From contig JAJYYR010000014.1 in the NCBI GenBank assembly GCA_021800805.1, positions 1 to 14,310 of the forward strand: a stretch of DNA of 14,310 nucleotides, given 5' to 3'. The notes beneath the pieces were generated by a model. That model did not search any database. It was not told the DNA's origin and saw only the letters and a program-made list of their open reading frames with translations. The position numbers and the translations under genes were made by a program. Shown here piece after piece: positions 6,327 to 12,373 of this stretch. Numbering within the stretch: the stretch's first letter is position 1; each line of letters begins with the position of its first letter. This stretch comes from a bacterium (lineage in GTDB: Bacteria > SZUA-79 > Acidulodesulfobacterales > Acidulodesulfobacteraceae).

Positions 6327-6370
6327 AAAATCTCCTTTATATTTTTATTTTAATTTTGAGTTTTTTAAAC

Positions 6371-7441
6371 TTAATATATTTTCGCTTTCTTCTCGTCTTT
6401 GCTTTTCATTAACTTCGATACGTTGATATTGTCGTCGCTTAATTTTGAAAGCCAATCTTCAAATAAAGAAATACACTTGCTTTCGTGTTCGGATTGCGGC
6501 GTAGATAGCGTTCTTTTTAATAAGTTATCCGAACTTACCAAAGAAAATATTACTTCTCCTCCTGTAACGTCGTCGTAGATGTTATAATTAGCTATTCCAA
6601 ATCCGTTTGACGAACCGGCTCCGAGATACTCATAAGTGAGATTTGCAAGTCCCTTTAGTAAAAGGCCGTATTCTAAATCCGTAATGGGTTCTTTAAACGA
6701 TATATAGCCGGTAAATTTAGTTCCTGGAATGATATATTCGGCGTTAAGAATAGACTGTATCGTTTTTCTTTCTTTTTTGTCTTCCGATTTTTTATTCTTA
6801 TTATTTTCTTTTTCCGCCCGTTCCTTTTCTATCGTTTCTTCCCACGCTTTTACGTCTTCTTTGGATAGGAACCTGCCGAACTTAGTTTGATTAAGAATAT
6901 CGTCTTTCTTAGTGAACGTTCTTGTTTGAATAAGAGAGCAGCCGTAACGGACCATAGGAACGTTATCCTGAAATTCTTCCCCGTTATCTTCCGCATTTTT
7001 TGATTTAAATTCATAAAGATAAGAACGATAATCGGCAGGCATAAAATCCGTTACGATTAGTTTGCCCGGAATCGCAAGGCTTGTGCCGAGTAAACTAATT
7101 ACTGGATTTAACGACTTAACTTTTTGGACTATATCGAATTCTTGTTTCTGGTAATTTGCGCCTCCTCCGGCTACCATAAGGAAATAATCGGTAGTATTTA
7201 TTTTTATTCCTTTTTCTAAAGCTTCTTCAAGTAGAATCTCGCTCATTTTGCGTCTTAAGAGCCCCCTAAATCCGTTGCCGGTATAGACCGGCAATTTAAC
7301 GAGTCCGCCTATCTCTTCATCGTAAATTGTCCTTGTTTTTATTGCGGTAACCAACTTTTCGGCGCCTTCTTTGTCTCGTCTCGTCTCCATCGTCTCAATT
7401 TGCATTAACGGCGTAACGGCCGTAAAATTTACTTTTAACAT
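6371..7441 (-). CDS. csf2: Csf2, Cas7-like backbone subunit of the type IV complex
   Basis: A 356-aa RAMP protein that should form the helical crRNA-binding backbone. It starts with the RAMP strand FTAVTPLMQIETMETRR and has LPVYTGNGFRGLLRR at 50-64, the Cas7/Csf2 helix that contacts RNA, then AGGGANYQK (91-99), NPVISLLGTS (112-121) and the C-terminal glycine-rich YLGAGSSNGFG (272-282). Length is close to known Csf2. Residues about 199-226 are an unusually charged Lys/Glu-rich insertion that could be a solvent loop or thumb. The ATG is 11 bp after the csf4 stop with an AAAGGGGG ribosome binding site, so both are one transcription unit. Confidence 0.88.
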   Translation of the reverse strand: MLKVNFTAVTPLMQIETMETRRDKEGAEKLVTAIKTRTIYDEEIGGLVKLPVYTGNGFRGLLRRKMSEILLEEALEKGIKINTTDYFLMVAGGGANYQKQEFDIVQKVKSLNPVISLLGTSLAIPGKLIVTDFMPADYRSYLYEFKSKNAEDNGEEFQDNVPMVRYGCSLIQTRTFTKKDDILNQTKFGRFLSKEDVKAWEETIEKERAEKENNKNKKSEDKKERKTIQSILNAEYIIPGTKFTGYISFKEPITDLEYGLLLKGLANLTYEYLGAGSSNGFGIANYNIYDDVTGGEVIFSLVSSDNLLKRTLSTPQSEHESKCISLFEDWLSKLSDDNINVSKLMKSKDEKKAKIY

Positions 7442-7452
7442 AATAACCCCCT

Positions 7453-9309
7453 TTAAATTAATTTATTTTTTATAATTCCGTAATTTGACAGCGTTTCTTT
7501 GACGATATGATAATATTTAGGATCCCATAACCTTGAATCTAAAATATAAATTTCGCCTTTATCTTTCTCAGTTCTTATTAATCTCCCTACATATTGCCTT
7601 AAGTTTAAAATCATCTCCCGTTTGGCGATAAAAAAACCTTGACTTTTGCTTTTCTCTCTTATATCAAGGAACCTTCTTGAATTCATCACCGGAAAAGGCA
7701 ACTTGGTTATATAGAGCTTGGTAAGTTCTTTGCCCGGCAAATCAATTCCCGTGCCGTAATTGCGTGTCCCAATTAATATCCCGCCTTTGTTTTTAAATTC
7801 TTTTACTTTCAAGTAGGAAGATTTGCCTCTCTCGGCAACTATTACATTATCTATGCCGTGTTCCTTGAGATTATTTGCAATTAAATCTACTTCTTCAAAG
7901 CTTCCATTGATTACAAGCGTATTTTCTCCTGAATAAGTTTTAATGATGATTTTGGCGGACTCTTCCGTCCATTTAGGATTAATTTTACTTTCCATTCCTT
8001 CTTTTTTAATTACCGGAGCAGGATAGCTTTTTTTGCATAAAATAATGCTGGACTGTTCTTTCTTAAATATTCTCCGCATAATATATACGGTATGTTCCTT
8101 ATCTCTAACTTTTTTCATTATTGACATTGACGCGTCTTGTGTTTTAACTTTAAAACCAAGTCGATAATAGACATAATTTCTCCCAGCGGCATCATCTCCG
8201 GCGGTAAGAGTAGCGGACATACCCAAACATCCGTCGAGTTTGTTCCAAAATTTAAAAAAGAGTTCGCGGGCAATATTCTTTTTTAGAAAATGCAACGTCG
8301 GATATCCTTTAAGGGGGGAGCAATAAATTCTCACATCAGATTGCTTTGTTTTTAGAGTGTGTAATTCTAAAACCTCGCTTATAAATAAATTCGAAACAGG
8401 AAAAGATAAAGCTTTAACAAATTTCTCAGCTCTTTTTAATTCAGGTCTATCTAATAATTCGGCCAATTCCCTTATAATAGCCAGTCCTACAACATTAGTT
8501 TTGCTATAATATTCACCGACGCATTTAGAATTACTATATTTATTTATTATTCTTTTGCAAACTTTACGAATATAAAATAAATTATTAACAGCCGATAAAT
8601 AACCCCTTTCTTTTTTTCCTACAAGCTTTTTCAAAAGCATATCCGAAAGATTTTTAAGTCTGAACACCGAAAAAGATGAAGTAAGGACGGCTTCTGCCGA
8701 TTCTAAAATTGCATGCGCCTCATCGAATATCACTATGTAATCGTTTATATTAAAACTTTCGTTATAAGTCTTAAAAAGCAAATAAGAGTGATTGGTTACA
8801 GATATATCACATTCTCCTATATCCGTCATATATGGTTTTCTTTTTTCATCTTCCATTGTTAAATTTTTGACTATTTGTTTGTTATCCTCTCCGATTTCTA
8901 CATTTTCGAATAAAGTGTCAAATAAATACCAATATCCCGCTTTATTTTCGATTTGTCGTAGGTATTCGTTTAATTGATTTACATTAATAAATAAAGACTT
9001 AACATCGTCATCGAATTTATCTATATTGAAATAATTGTTCTTACCAATTGATAAAGAGGAAGTAATAGCGTCATCAAAACTGATTTTAGGATTTTTATTG
9101 GCGAGCAAATCGGCTATTTCTTTTGCGAGCTGGTTCGTCGTTGTGCTAATTATTACCTTTTTCCCTTGCTTAGCAAAAGTTTCCGCAATATCTGCCGATA
9201 TTACCGATTTTCCAGCTCCGGTAGGAATTTCTGCAAAGAAAAATTTATTCCGCATTTTTTTTATCGCAATTTCTTTAAAGTCTTGCTGATATTTATAAAG
9301 CCTTGCCAT
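7453..9309 (-). CDS. csf4: Csf4, DinG-type helicase of type IV CRISPR-Cas
   Basis: A 618-aa superfamily 2 helicase of the XPD/DinG group. A Q-motif-like YQQDF lies at 7-11, Walker A PTGAGKS at 29-35, NHSYLL at 173-178, DEAH at 196-199, SAT at 365-367, GTGIDLPG at 519-526 and motif VI QYVGRLIR at 572-579. Housekeeping DinG and XPD carry four cysteines for an iron-sulfur cluster between Walker A and DEAH; here only Cys167 is present, so no cluster is expected, as reported for CasDinG of type IV-A. The helicase is needed for interference in IV-A systems. It stands first in the csf operon, 11 bp before csf2, and follows a 66-aa gene by 11 bp with an AGGAGG site. Alone it could be called a DinG homolog; the csf2/cas6/array context makes it Csf4. 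Confidence 0.9.
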   Translation of the reverse strand: MARLYKYQQDFKEIAIKKMRNKFFFAEIPTGAGKSVISADIAETFAKQGKKVIISTTTNQLAKEIADLLANKNPKISFDDAITSSLSIGKNNYFNIDKFDDDVKSLFINVNQLNEYLRQIENKAGYWYLFDTLFENVEIGEDNKQIVKNLTMEDEKRKPYMTDIGECDISVTNHSYLLFKTYNESFNINDYIVIFDEAHAILESAEAVLTSSFSVFRLKNLSDMLLKKLVGKKERGYLSAVNNLFYIRKVCKRIINKYSNSKCVGEYYSKTNVVGLAIIRELAELLDRPELKRAEKFVKALSFPVSNLFISEVLELHTLKTKQSDVRIYCSPLKGYPTLHFLKKNIARELFFKFWNKLDGCLGMSATLTAGDDAAGRNYVYYRLGFKVKTQDASMSIMKKVRDKEHTVYIMRRIFKKEQSSIILCKKSYPAPVIKKEGMESKINPKWTEESAKIIIKTYSGENTLVINGSFEEVDLIANNLKEHGIDNVIVAERGKSSYLKVKEFKNKGGILIGTRNYGTGIDLPGKELTKLYITKLPFPVMNSRRFLDIREKSKSQGFFIAKREMILNLRQYVGRLIRTEKDKGEIYILDSRLWDPKYYHIVKETLSNYGIIKNKLI

Positions 9310-9320
9310 TATTCCTCCTA

Positions 9321-9521
9321 TTAACTTAATTTATCGAATTGACCTTGTTTGAGATAAATCAAAAAATTCAATTTTTCGGATTCATCCTTAAAACATTTTT
9401 TATGACAATCTCCGTTTATATCGCAAAGAGCGATAGCGTTATTGTCCAATTCACTGTTATCGCTTATGATACTTACTACATGATTTAAATTTACGTAATC
9501 TTTATCAGTCCTAATAAACAT
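9321..9521 (-). CDS. Small protein of unknown function upstream of csf4
   Basis: A 66-aa protein with a perfect AGGAGG site before the ATG. It begins FIRTDKDYVNLNHVVSII and has two cysteines spaced CDINGDCHKKC, so three in all (33, 39, 43). I do not recognise a family; the start recalls short beta-rich proteins that begin with an asparagine-containing strand, but nothing firm. It ends 11 bp before csf4 and is probably in the same transcript, so it could be a leader gene or small regulator of the csf operon. Confidence 0.6.
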   Translation of the reverse strand: MFIRTDKDYVNLNHVVSIISDNSELDNNAIALCDINGDCHKKCFKDESEKLNFLIYLKQGQFDKLS

Positions 9522-9648
9522 TTTTATTCCTCCTATTTACAATATTTTTTGTTAAGTCCGTAAATAATATCTTTGAGCGTTTTTTCTTTTTCCGCCCATA
9601 ATAACCGCCTCCAACGCATATTTGAGTTGACATTTTAGCGTCCCCTAA
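9522..9648. other. Intergenic region, possible 28-aa ORF
   Basis: A short gap before the 200-aa protein. On the minus strand 9619-9533 could encode a 28-residue Lys-rich peptide (starts MRWRRLLW), followed 11 nt later by the 66-aa gene. It has no good ribosome binding site, so I do not annotate it as a gene. Confidence 0.25.
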
Positions 9649-10251
9649 TTAATATTTTTTAAATTTATAAGACTCGTATTTTTTCTCATATTCCTTGTTT
9701 ATAAAATCAATATATGCCAGTTTTTCTTCTCTCGCCCCTTTTATTTCCGCGCGCTTTTGTATTCCGCAAACCGGGCATTTTTCGGCTATAACCGATACCG
9801 TTTTACCGGCGCCGGCGTATATTTGCATTAGTGTTCCGGCTGGTATGGTTATAAAGTAGTTTTTTATTTCTTTTTTGGATATTACGGGTTTATTTACCCA
9901 GTCGCTAATTAGTTTCGGCGGGTTAATAGGTTTATATTCTTTTATTTCAGAATTGGCACCGGGAATATCATCCGAAACATTCGCCCATCCCGTTATTTCT
10001 ATAAATTCAAAAAACATCAACTTGTATTCTTTATCTCCTTTTATGGATATAATAGGTTTTACGTCGCAAGAAGGACACTTGTCTGCGCCGGTAAGGCCTA
10101 CTACCGGACCAGAGTTATCTATAAGCATTATTGTTCCTTCCGGTATAATATAATACCCGTTAGACATTTCTCTTTTAGTTTTTATGGTTTTTCCTAACCA
10201 ATCTTTTACGAGATTGGGCGGATTAATTGTTTTGTAAATTAGGTCTTTCAT
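9649..10251 (-). CDS. Two-repeat CxxC protein of unknown function
   Basis: A 200-aa protein built from two copies of one domain with an offset of exactly 100 residues. INPPNLVKDWLGK (9-21) corresponds to INPPKLISDWVNK (109-121), YYIIPEGTIM (33-42) to YFITIPAGTLM (132-142), and CPSC (59-62) to CPVC (159-162), each followed by a KG-containing strand and an aromatic F/Y-I/F-E/D-FI segment. The pattern suggests a small beta-barrel. One CxxC per repeat is half a zinc site, so the two repeats may share one ion or the protein may dimerise. The ATG has an AAGGGGG ribosome binding site. It follows a 55-aa coiled-coil gene by 16 bp. I do not recognise the family. Confidence 0.7.
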   Translation of the reverse strand: MKDLIYKTINPPNLVKDWLGKTIKTKREMSNGYYIIPEGTIMLIDNSGPVVGLTGADKCPSCDVKPIISIKGDKEYKLMFFEFIEITGWANVSDDIPGANSEIKEYKPINPPKLISDWVNKPVISKKEIKNYFITIPAGTLMQIYAGAGKTVSVIAEKCPVCGIQKRAEIKGAREEKLAYIDFINKEYEKKYESYKFKKY

Positions 10252-10267
10252 GGGTATAGCCCCCTTG

Positions 10268-10435
10268 CTATATTGATAAGTTTTTGAGTTCCTTTTTTAA
10301 GAAATAAATCTCTGTGTCATAATCGCTAATTTCGTGTTCTAATTCCTCAACTTCTAAACGTTTTAAATCAATCTTCTCGTTAAAAGCTTTAATCTCGCTT
10401 TCAATTTCATTGATTCTAATTCTATTATTATCCAT
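10268..10435 (-). CDS. 55-aa coiled-coil protein
   Basis: A short gene on the minus strand that starts MDNNRIRINEIESEIKAFNE and ends KKELKNLSI. It is almost entirely charged and leucine/isoleucine heptads, so a single coiled coil. Its GGGAGG Shine-Dalgarno lies 5 nt from the ATG, the best site in this part of the window, and its stop is 16 bp before the next gene. It is probably a subunit or partner for one of the neighbours. No specific function can be read from it. Confidence 0.65.
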   Translation of the reverse strand: MDNNRIRINEIESEIKAFNEKIDLKRLEVEELEHEISDYDTEIYFLKKELKNLSI

Positions 10436-10440
10436 TTTTG

Positions 10441-10458
10441 CCTCCCGCCCCGAAGGGC
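10441..10458 (-). promoter_or_regulatory. UUCG-tetraloop hairpin abutting a Shine-Dalgarno
   Basis: On the minus strand GCCC-TTCG-GGGC forms a C(UUCG)G tetraloop hairpin, one of the most stable RNA loops, directly followed by GGGAGG of the 55-aa gene. It sits 22 bp after the upstream gene's stop. It could mark an mRNA processing or stability boundary or influence ribosome access. It lacks a following T run, so it is not a standard terminator. Confidence 0.4.
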
Positions 10459-10480
10459 ATTAAATTTAATCTGTTTTTGT

Positions 10481-10810
10481 TTATTTTAACCCCGCTATCT
10501 CCGTCAGCGCTTTCGCAAACGCCGATTCTTTTTCTGGAAGTTCGTAGCTTTCAGAAAGCAATATTAATGCTCCATTAAAAATATCTATCCCGTATTTATC
10601 TAAAATTTTAACAATGTCTTCGGTCGGCTCTTTTTTATCGGGATTAATATCGAAAAGCGTATTGCCGTCGTCGGATATGCAATATTTAGACACTTGAGGA
10701 TGGTATATTACATAAAAGCCGACCATATCATTATGGCTATTTAAAACGTCATCTAAAACGATTTTCTTTCCAAATCCCCTACCCGTCGCTAAAAATGATA
10801 TTCTTGCCAT
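10481..10810 (-). CDS. DUF1828-like small protein
   Basis: A 109-aa protein. Its centre, GFYVIYHPQVSKYCISDDG then NTLFDI (31-54), follows the DUF1828 pattern of a strand pair ending in SDDG-x-TL-x-x-L, and a helix with KYGID and ILLSE follows. DUF1828 proteins are common on phages and mobile elements, and their biochemical role is not settled. The start is supported by a GAGGGGGCTATA stretch about 14 nt upstream that shares the 10-mer GGGGGCTATA with the leader of the 200-aa gene. The family assignment is from memory of the motif. Confidence 0.55.
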   Translation of the reverse strand: MARISFLATGRGFGKKIVLDDVLNSHNDMVGFYVIYHPQVSKYCISDDGNTLFDINPDKKEPTEDIVKILDKYGIDIFNGALILLSESYELPEKESAFAKALTEIAGLK

Positions 10811-10843
10811 ATGCTTTTATAGCCCCCTCTTTGTTTTTATAAT

Positions 10844-11383
10844 TTATTTAAAGTACCGATCGGTATCTTCTAAAAATAATGTTTCCGCCTCTTTAGGACT
10901 CCACGGTTCTATCCTTTCAGGGTAAGGGTTTACGGTTTTAATAATCGTCCATCCACCGGGTTCTCCTATAAGCAAATCCCTTTTCTCAGTCGCTAAAAGC
11001 CTTAAATCCGCTTCTTTGACCGAATCGGGCAATTTGTCCGATAAACCGAACTTCTCGGCTATAACCTTATAGACCTTATCCTCTAATTCACAATATTGTG
11101 GTAAAAGGTTTTTTAACGGCTTAGATATGTCTGTTAAATAGGCTTCCGTGGCATCGTGCAAAAGAGCCGCAAGTTTATCTTCGTCAGGCAGAACGTTATC
11201 TGCCATTAATACGCTGTGCTGTGCTACGCTGTAAAACTTTTTAGTATGTCCTGTATAACGGCAGATATTTGATAGGGCATGTGCAATATCTTCAATACAA
11301 ATAGAATCCACCGGAGGATTAAGAAAATCGAATTTCTTGCCGGTATAGGTTTGAATCCATGGTAAAACGATTTGATTTGTCAT
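10844..11383 (-). CDS. HD-domain hydrolase
   Basis: A 179-aa HD-superfamily protein. Metal-binding residues are visible: His35 and His46 in the IEDIAHALSNICRYTGH segment, His56 in SVAQHS, the HD pair at 76-77 in LLHDATEAYL, and a distal Asp126. The arrangement FxFLNPP...IEDIAHALS...RYTGHTKKFYSVAQHS is the compact HD phosphohydrolase type seen on phages and mobile elements, related to YfbR-like 5'-nucleotidases. A nucleotide substrate is likely but not shown. It could adjust nucleotide pools after transfer or act against host signalling nucleotides. The Shine-Dalgarno AAGGAG is about 13 nt upstream of the ATG, a little far. Confidence 0.82.
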   Translation of the reverse strand: MTNQIVLPWIQTYTGKKFDFLNPPVDSICIEDIAHALSNICRYTGHTKKFYSVAQHSVLMADNVLPDEDKLAALLHDATEAYLTDISKPLKNLLPQYCELEDKVYKVIAEKFGLSDKLPDSVKEADLRLLATEKRDLLIGEPGGWTIIKTVNPYPERIEPWSPKEAETLFLEDTDRYFK

Positions 11384-11420
11384 TTTAATATAGGGTCTCC
11401 TTATTAAATTTTCATGATAA

Positions 11421-11441
11421 TAATGACTGAGTTCGTCATTA
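11421..11441 (-). terminator. Hairpin at the end of the 64-aa gene
   Basis: TAATGAC (11421-11427) and GTCATTA (11435-11441) pair perfectly across a 7-nt loop and include the stop codon of the 64-aa gene. No T tract follows on the minus strand, so it may attenuate or protect a 3' end rather than terminate strongly. Confidence 0.3.
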
Positions 11442-11633
11442 GTTTAAACCATACTTGCTTGCCGTTTCGGCAATATTATTTTTCACTTCCTCAATATCTG
11501 CGAAGTTTTTTTTATAGGAATTAAAGATTATAATCCCCAGCTTTTCATATGCCTCTTTTTTAACTTCCTTAAGTTCGTTTTCAAGTTTTTTAATCCTCTC
11601 TGCTTTGGCCGTAATATTTCTAATTTTTTTCAT
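11439..11633 (-). CDS. 64-aa coiled-coil protein, possible relaxosome accessory
   Basis: A small Lys/Glu-rich protein: a coiled coil from about residue 10 to 32 (AERIKKLENELKEVKKEAYE) followed by a second helix near 45-62. The shape recalls short conjugal accessory proteins of the TraD/TraC type found beside MOB relaxases. It overlaps the ribbon-helix-helix gene by 14 nt, so the two are co-translated and probably work together near the relaxase. Function is inferred from position and shape only. Confidence 0.6.
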   Translation of the reverse strand: MKKIRNITAKAERIKKLENELKEVKKEAYEKLGIIIFNSYKKNFADIEEVKNNIAETASKYGLN

Positions 11634-11985
11634 TTGCGCTCTCCTTTAAAAGGTTGTATTTATCTATAAGTATCTTACGTTTTTCCTTTACCTCGTTCAG
11701 CACTTTATTATCCACGCCAGGGATATATTTAGCTATATATGTAGATAACATACTCATATTAAAAACCAGTTCCTGCAACTCTTTAAGAGAAGTAATTTCG
11801 GTTCTCACAGCGTCAAGTTTTTTCTCGAAATTCTTTATAATCGCCAAGTCGTTTTTACTGCTTTCCCTCTTGCCGTCAAGATAATCCTTCACAATCTGGT
11901 TGACAAAACTGGACTGATTGGATTCCTTCTTAATCTTGTAAAAAATATCTTCGTCAAATCCGACTCCCATAACTTTTTTTGCCAT
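11620..11985 (-). CDS. Ribbon-helix-helix-like DNA-binding protein with coiled-coil tail
   Basis: A 121-aa protein. Residues 3-9 (KKVMGVGF) read as a ribbon strand, about 11-22 and 24-38 as two helices (SSFVNQIVKDYLDG), which fits a ribbon-helix-helix dimer. A coiled coil follows at about 46-75 and a helical tail after that. Such proteins repress their own operon and bind oriT as relaxosome accessory factors (MobC/TraY-like role) or act in partition. Three TTATTAA/TTAATAA palindromes upstream are natural targets, one of them set against a possible -10 box. The GGAGG ribosome binding site is well placed. It lies directly after the repeat-rich region downstream of the relaxase gene. Confidence 0.65.
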   Translation of the reverse strand: MAKKVMGVGFDEDIFYKIKKESNQSSFVNQIVKDYLDGKRESSKNDLAIIKNFEKKLDAVRTEITSLKELQELVFNMSMLSTYIAKYIPGVDNKVLNEVKEKRKILIDKYNLLKESANEKN

Positions 11986-12019
11986 TTTTTTACCTCCGTC
12001 AACTTGTTATTTTTTTCAA

Positions 12020-12048
12020 AATATACCTTATTAATCTTAATAAAAATT
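12020..12048 (-). promoter_or_regulatory. Possible promoter of the ribbon-helix-helix operon
   Basis: On the minus strand TATATT at 12025-12020 is a candidate -10 box, about 35 bp ahead of the start codon. The -35 area (around 12043-12048) is not a good match. Palindrome 1 at 12028-12043 fills the spacer, which would let a bound repressor block the promoter. Confidence 0.35.
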
Positions 12049-12121
12049 CTTATTAATTCTTAATAATGCTCAAATCAGCCACCACAGCCGACTTTCAGCA
12101 GTCATTATTAATAATTAATAA
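12028..12121. promoter_or_regulatory. Three TTATTAA/TTAATAA palindromes (operator or oriT accessory sites)
   Basis: TTATTAA-TC-TTAATAA at 12028-12043, TTATTAA-TTC-TTAATAA at 12050-12066 and TTATTAA-TAA-TTAATAA at 12105-12121. The 7-bp arms are perfect in all three. Centres are about 22 and 55 bp apart, near whole helical turns. They lie upstream of the ribbon-helix-helix gene and are the obvious candidates for its binding. Confidence 0.65.
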
Positions 12122-12143
12122 AATAAGCCCTGTATTTACGCCA

Positions 12144-12172
12144 TTGCACGCCGCCTGCGGTGCAAGGGTGTG
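12144..12172 (+). other. Hairpin followed by GGGTGTG, candidate MOBF nic region of oriT
   Basis: TTGCA (12144-12148) pairs with TGCAA (12161-12165), with inner CCGC/GCGG and a 2-nt loop, and is followed at once by GGGTGTG (12166-12172). F-type oriT has the same layout: a hairpin just before the GGGTGTGG nick region, and R388 also has a hairpin before nic. The G+C-rich hairpin stands out in AT-rich surroundings. It lies about 200 bp downstream of the relaxase stop. The nick base cannot be read from the sequence. Confidence 0.4.
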
Positions 12173-12200
12173 TTCGGGAATTAGCTGTTTATAATAAAAC

Positions 12201-12211
12201 GTGCGAAGCAC
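12201..12211. repeat. GCGAAGC mini-hairpin 1
   Basis: GTGC-GAA-GCAC, containing the core GCGAAGC, known as an exceptionally stable DNA mini-hairpin with a GAA loop. It sits right after the TATAATAAAA of repeat unit 1. Confidence 0.5.
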
Positions 12212-12319
12212 ACTATATTTCGTTTTTACTATAACCAAAATGTCTTTATTCTATATTAAAGTTTTTAACTATAATAAAAATATCTTTTCACTATATTAGC
12301 CTTTGCCTTTTATAATAAA

Positions 12320-12334
12320 ATACGCGAAGCGTAT
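12320..12334. repeat. GCGAAGC mini-hairpin 2
   Basis: ATACGC-GAA-GCGTAT, a 6-bp stem with the same GCGAAGC core as hairpin 1 and the same position relative to TATAATAAAA, at the other end of the 40-bp repeat set. Confidence 0.5.
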
Positions 12335-12342
12335 CAATAATT

Positions 12343-12366
12343 ACCCGGCGCTTTTCAGCGCCGGGT
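12343..12366 (-). terminator. Strong hairpin after the relaxase gene
   Basis: ACCCGGCGC and GCGCCGGGT form a perfect 9-bp GC-rich stem around TTTTCA, 7 bp past the relaxase stop codon. On the minus strand it is followed by AATTATTG rather than a clean T run, so it is a 3'-end hairpin that may terminate imperfectly. Confidence 0.6.
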
Positions 12367-12373
12367 CGCCGCC

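Larger units (their letters stand above)
12190..12335. repeat. Four direct repeats with 40-bp period
   Basis: TATAATAAAA or a close variant begins at 12190, 12230, 12270 and 12311, so the steps are 40, 40 and 41 bp. Within each of the first three units CTATATT recurs at offset 21-23 (12213, 12251, 12291) and a T-rich GTTTTTA(A)C-like stretch precedes the next unit. The fourth unit is partial. Iteron-like arrays of this kind are found in replication origins, oriT regions and centromere-like partition sites. Confidence 0.65.

Noticed and set aside
7453..9309. Housekeeping DinG repair helicase
   Set aside because: No iron-sulfur cysteine set, and it is 11 bp from csf2 in a locus with array and cas6, so Csf4 is the better call.
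9533..9619. 28-aa minus-strand ORF
   Set aside because: Reads plausibly but lacks an initiation signal; too short to support.
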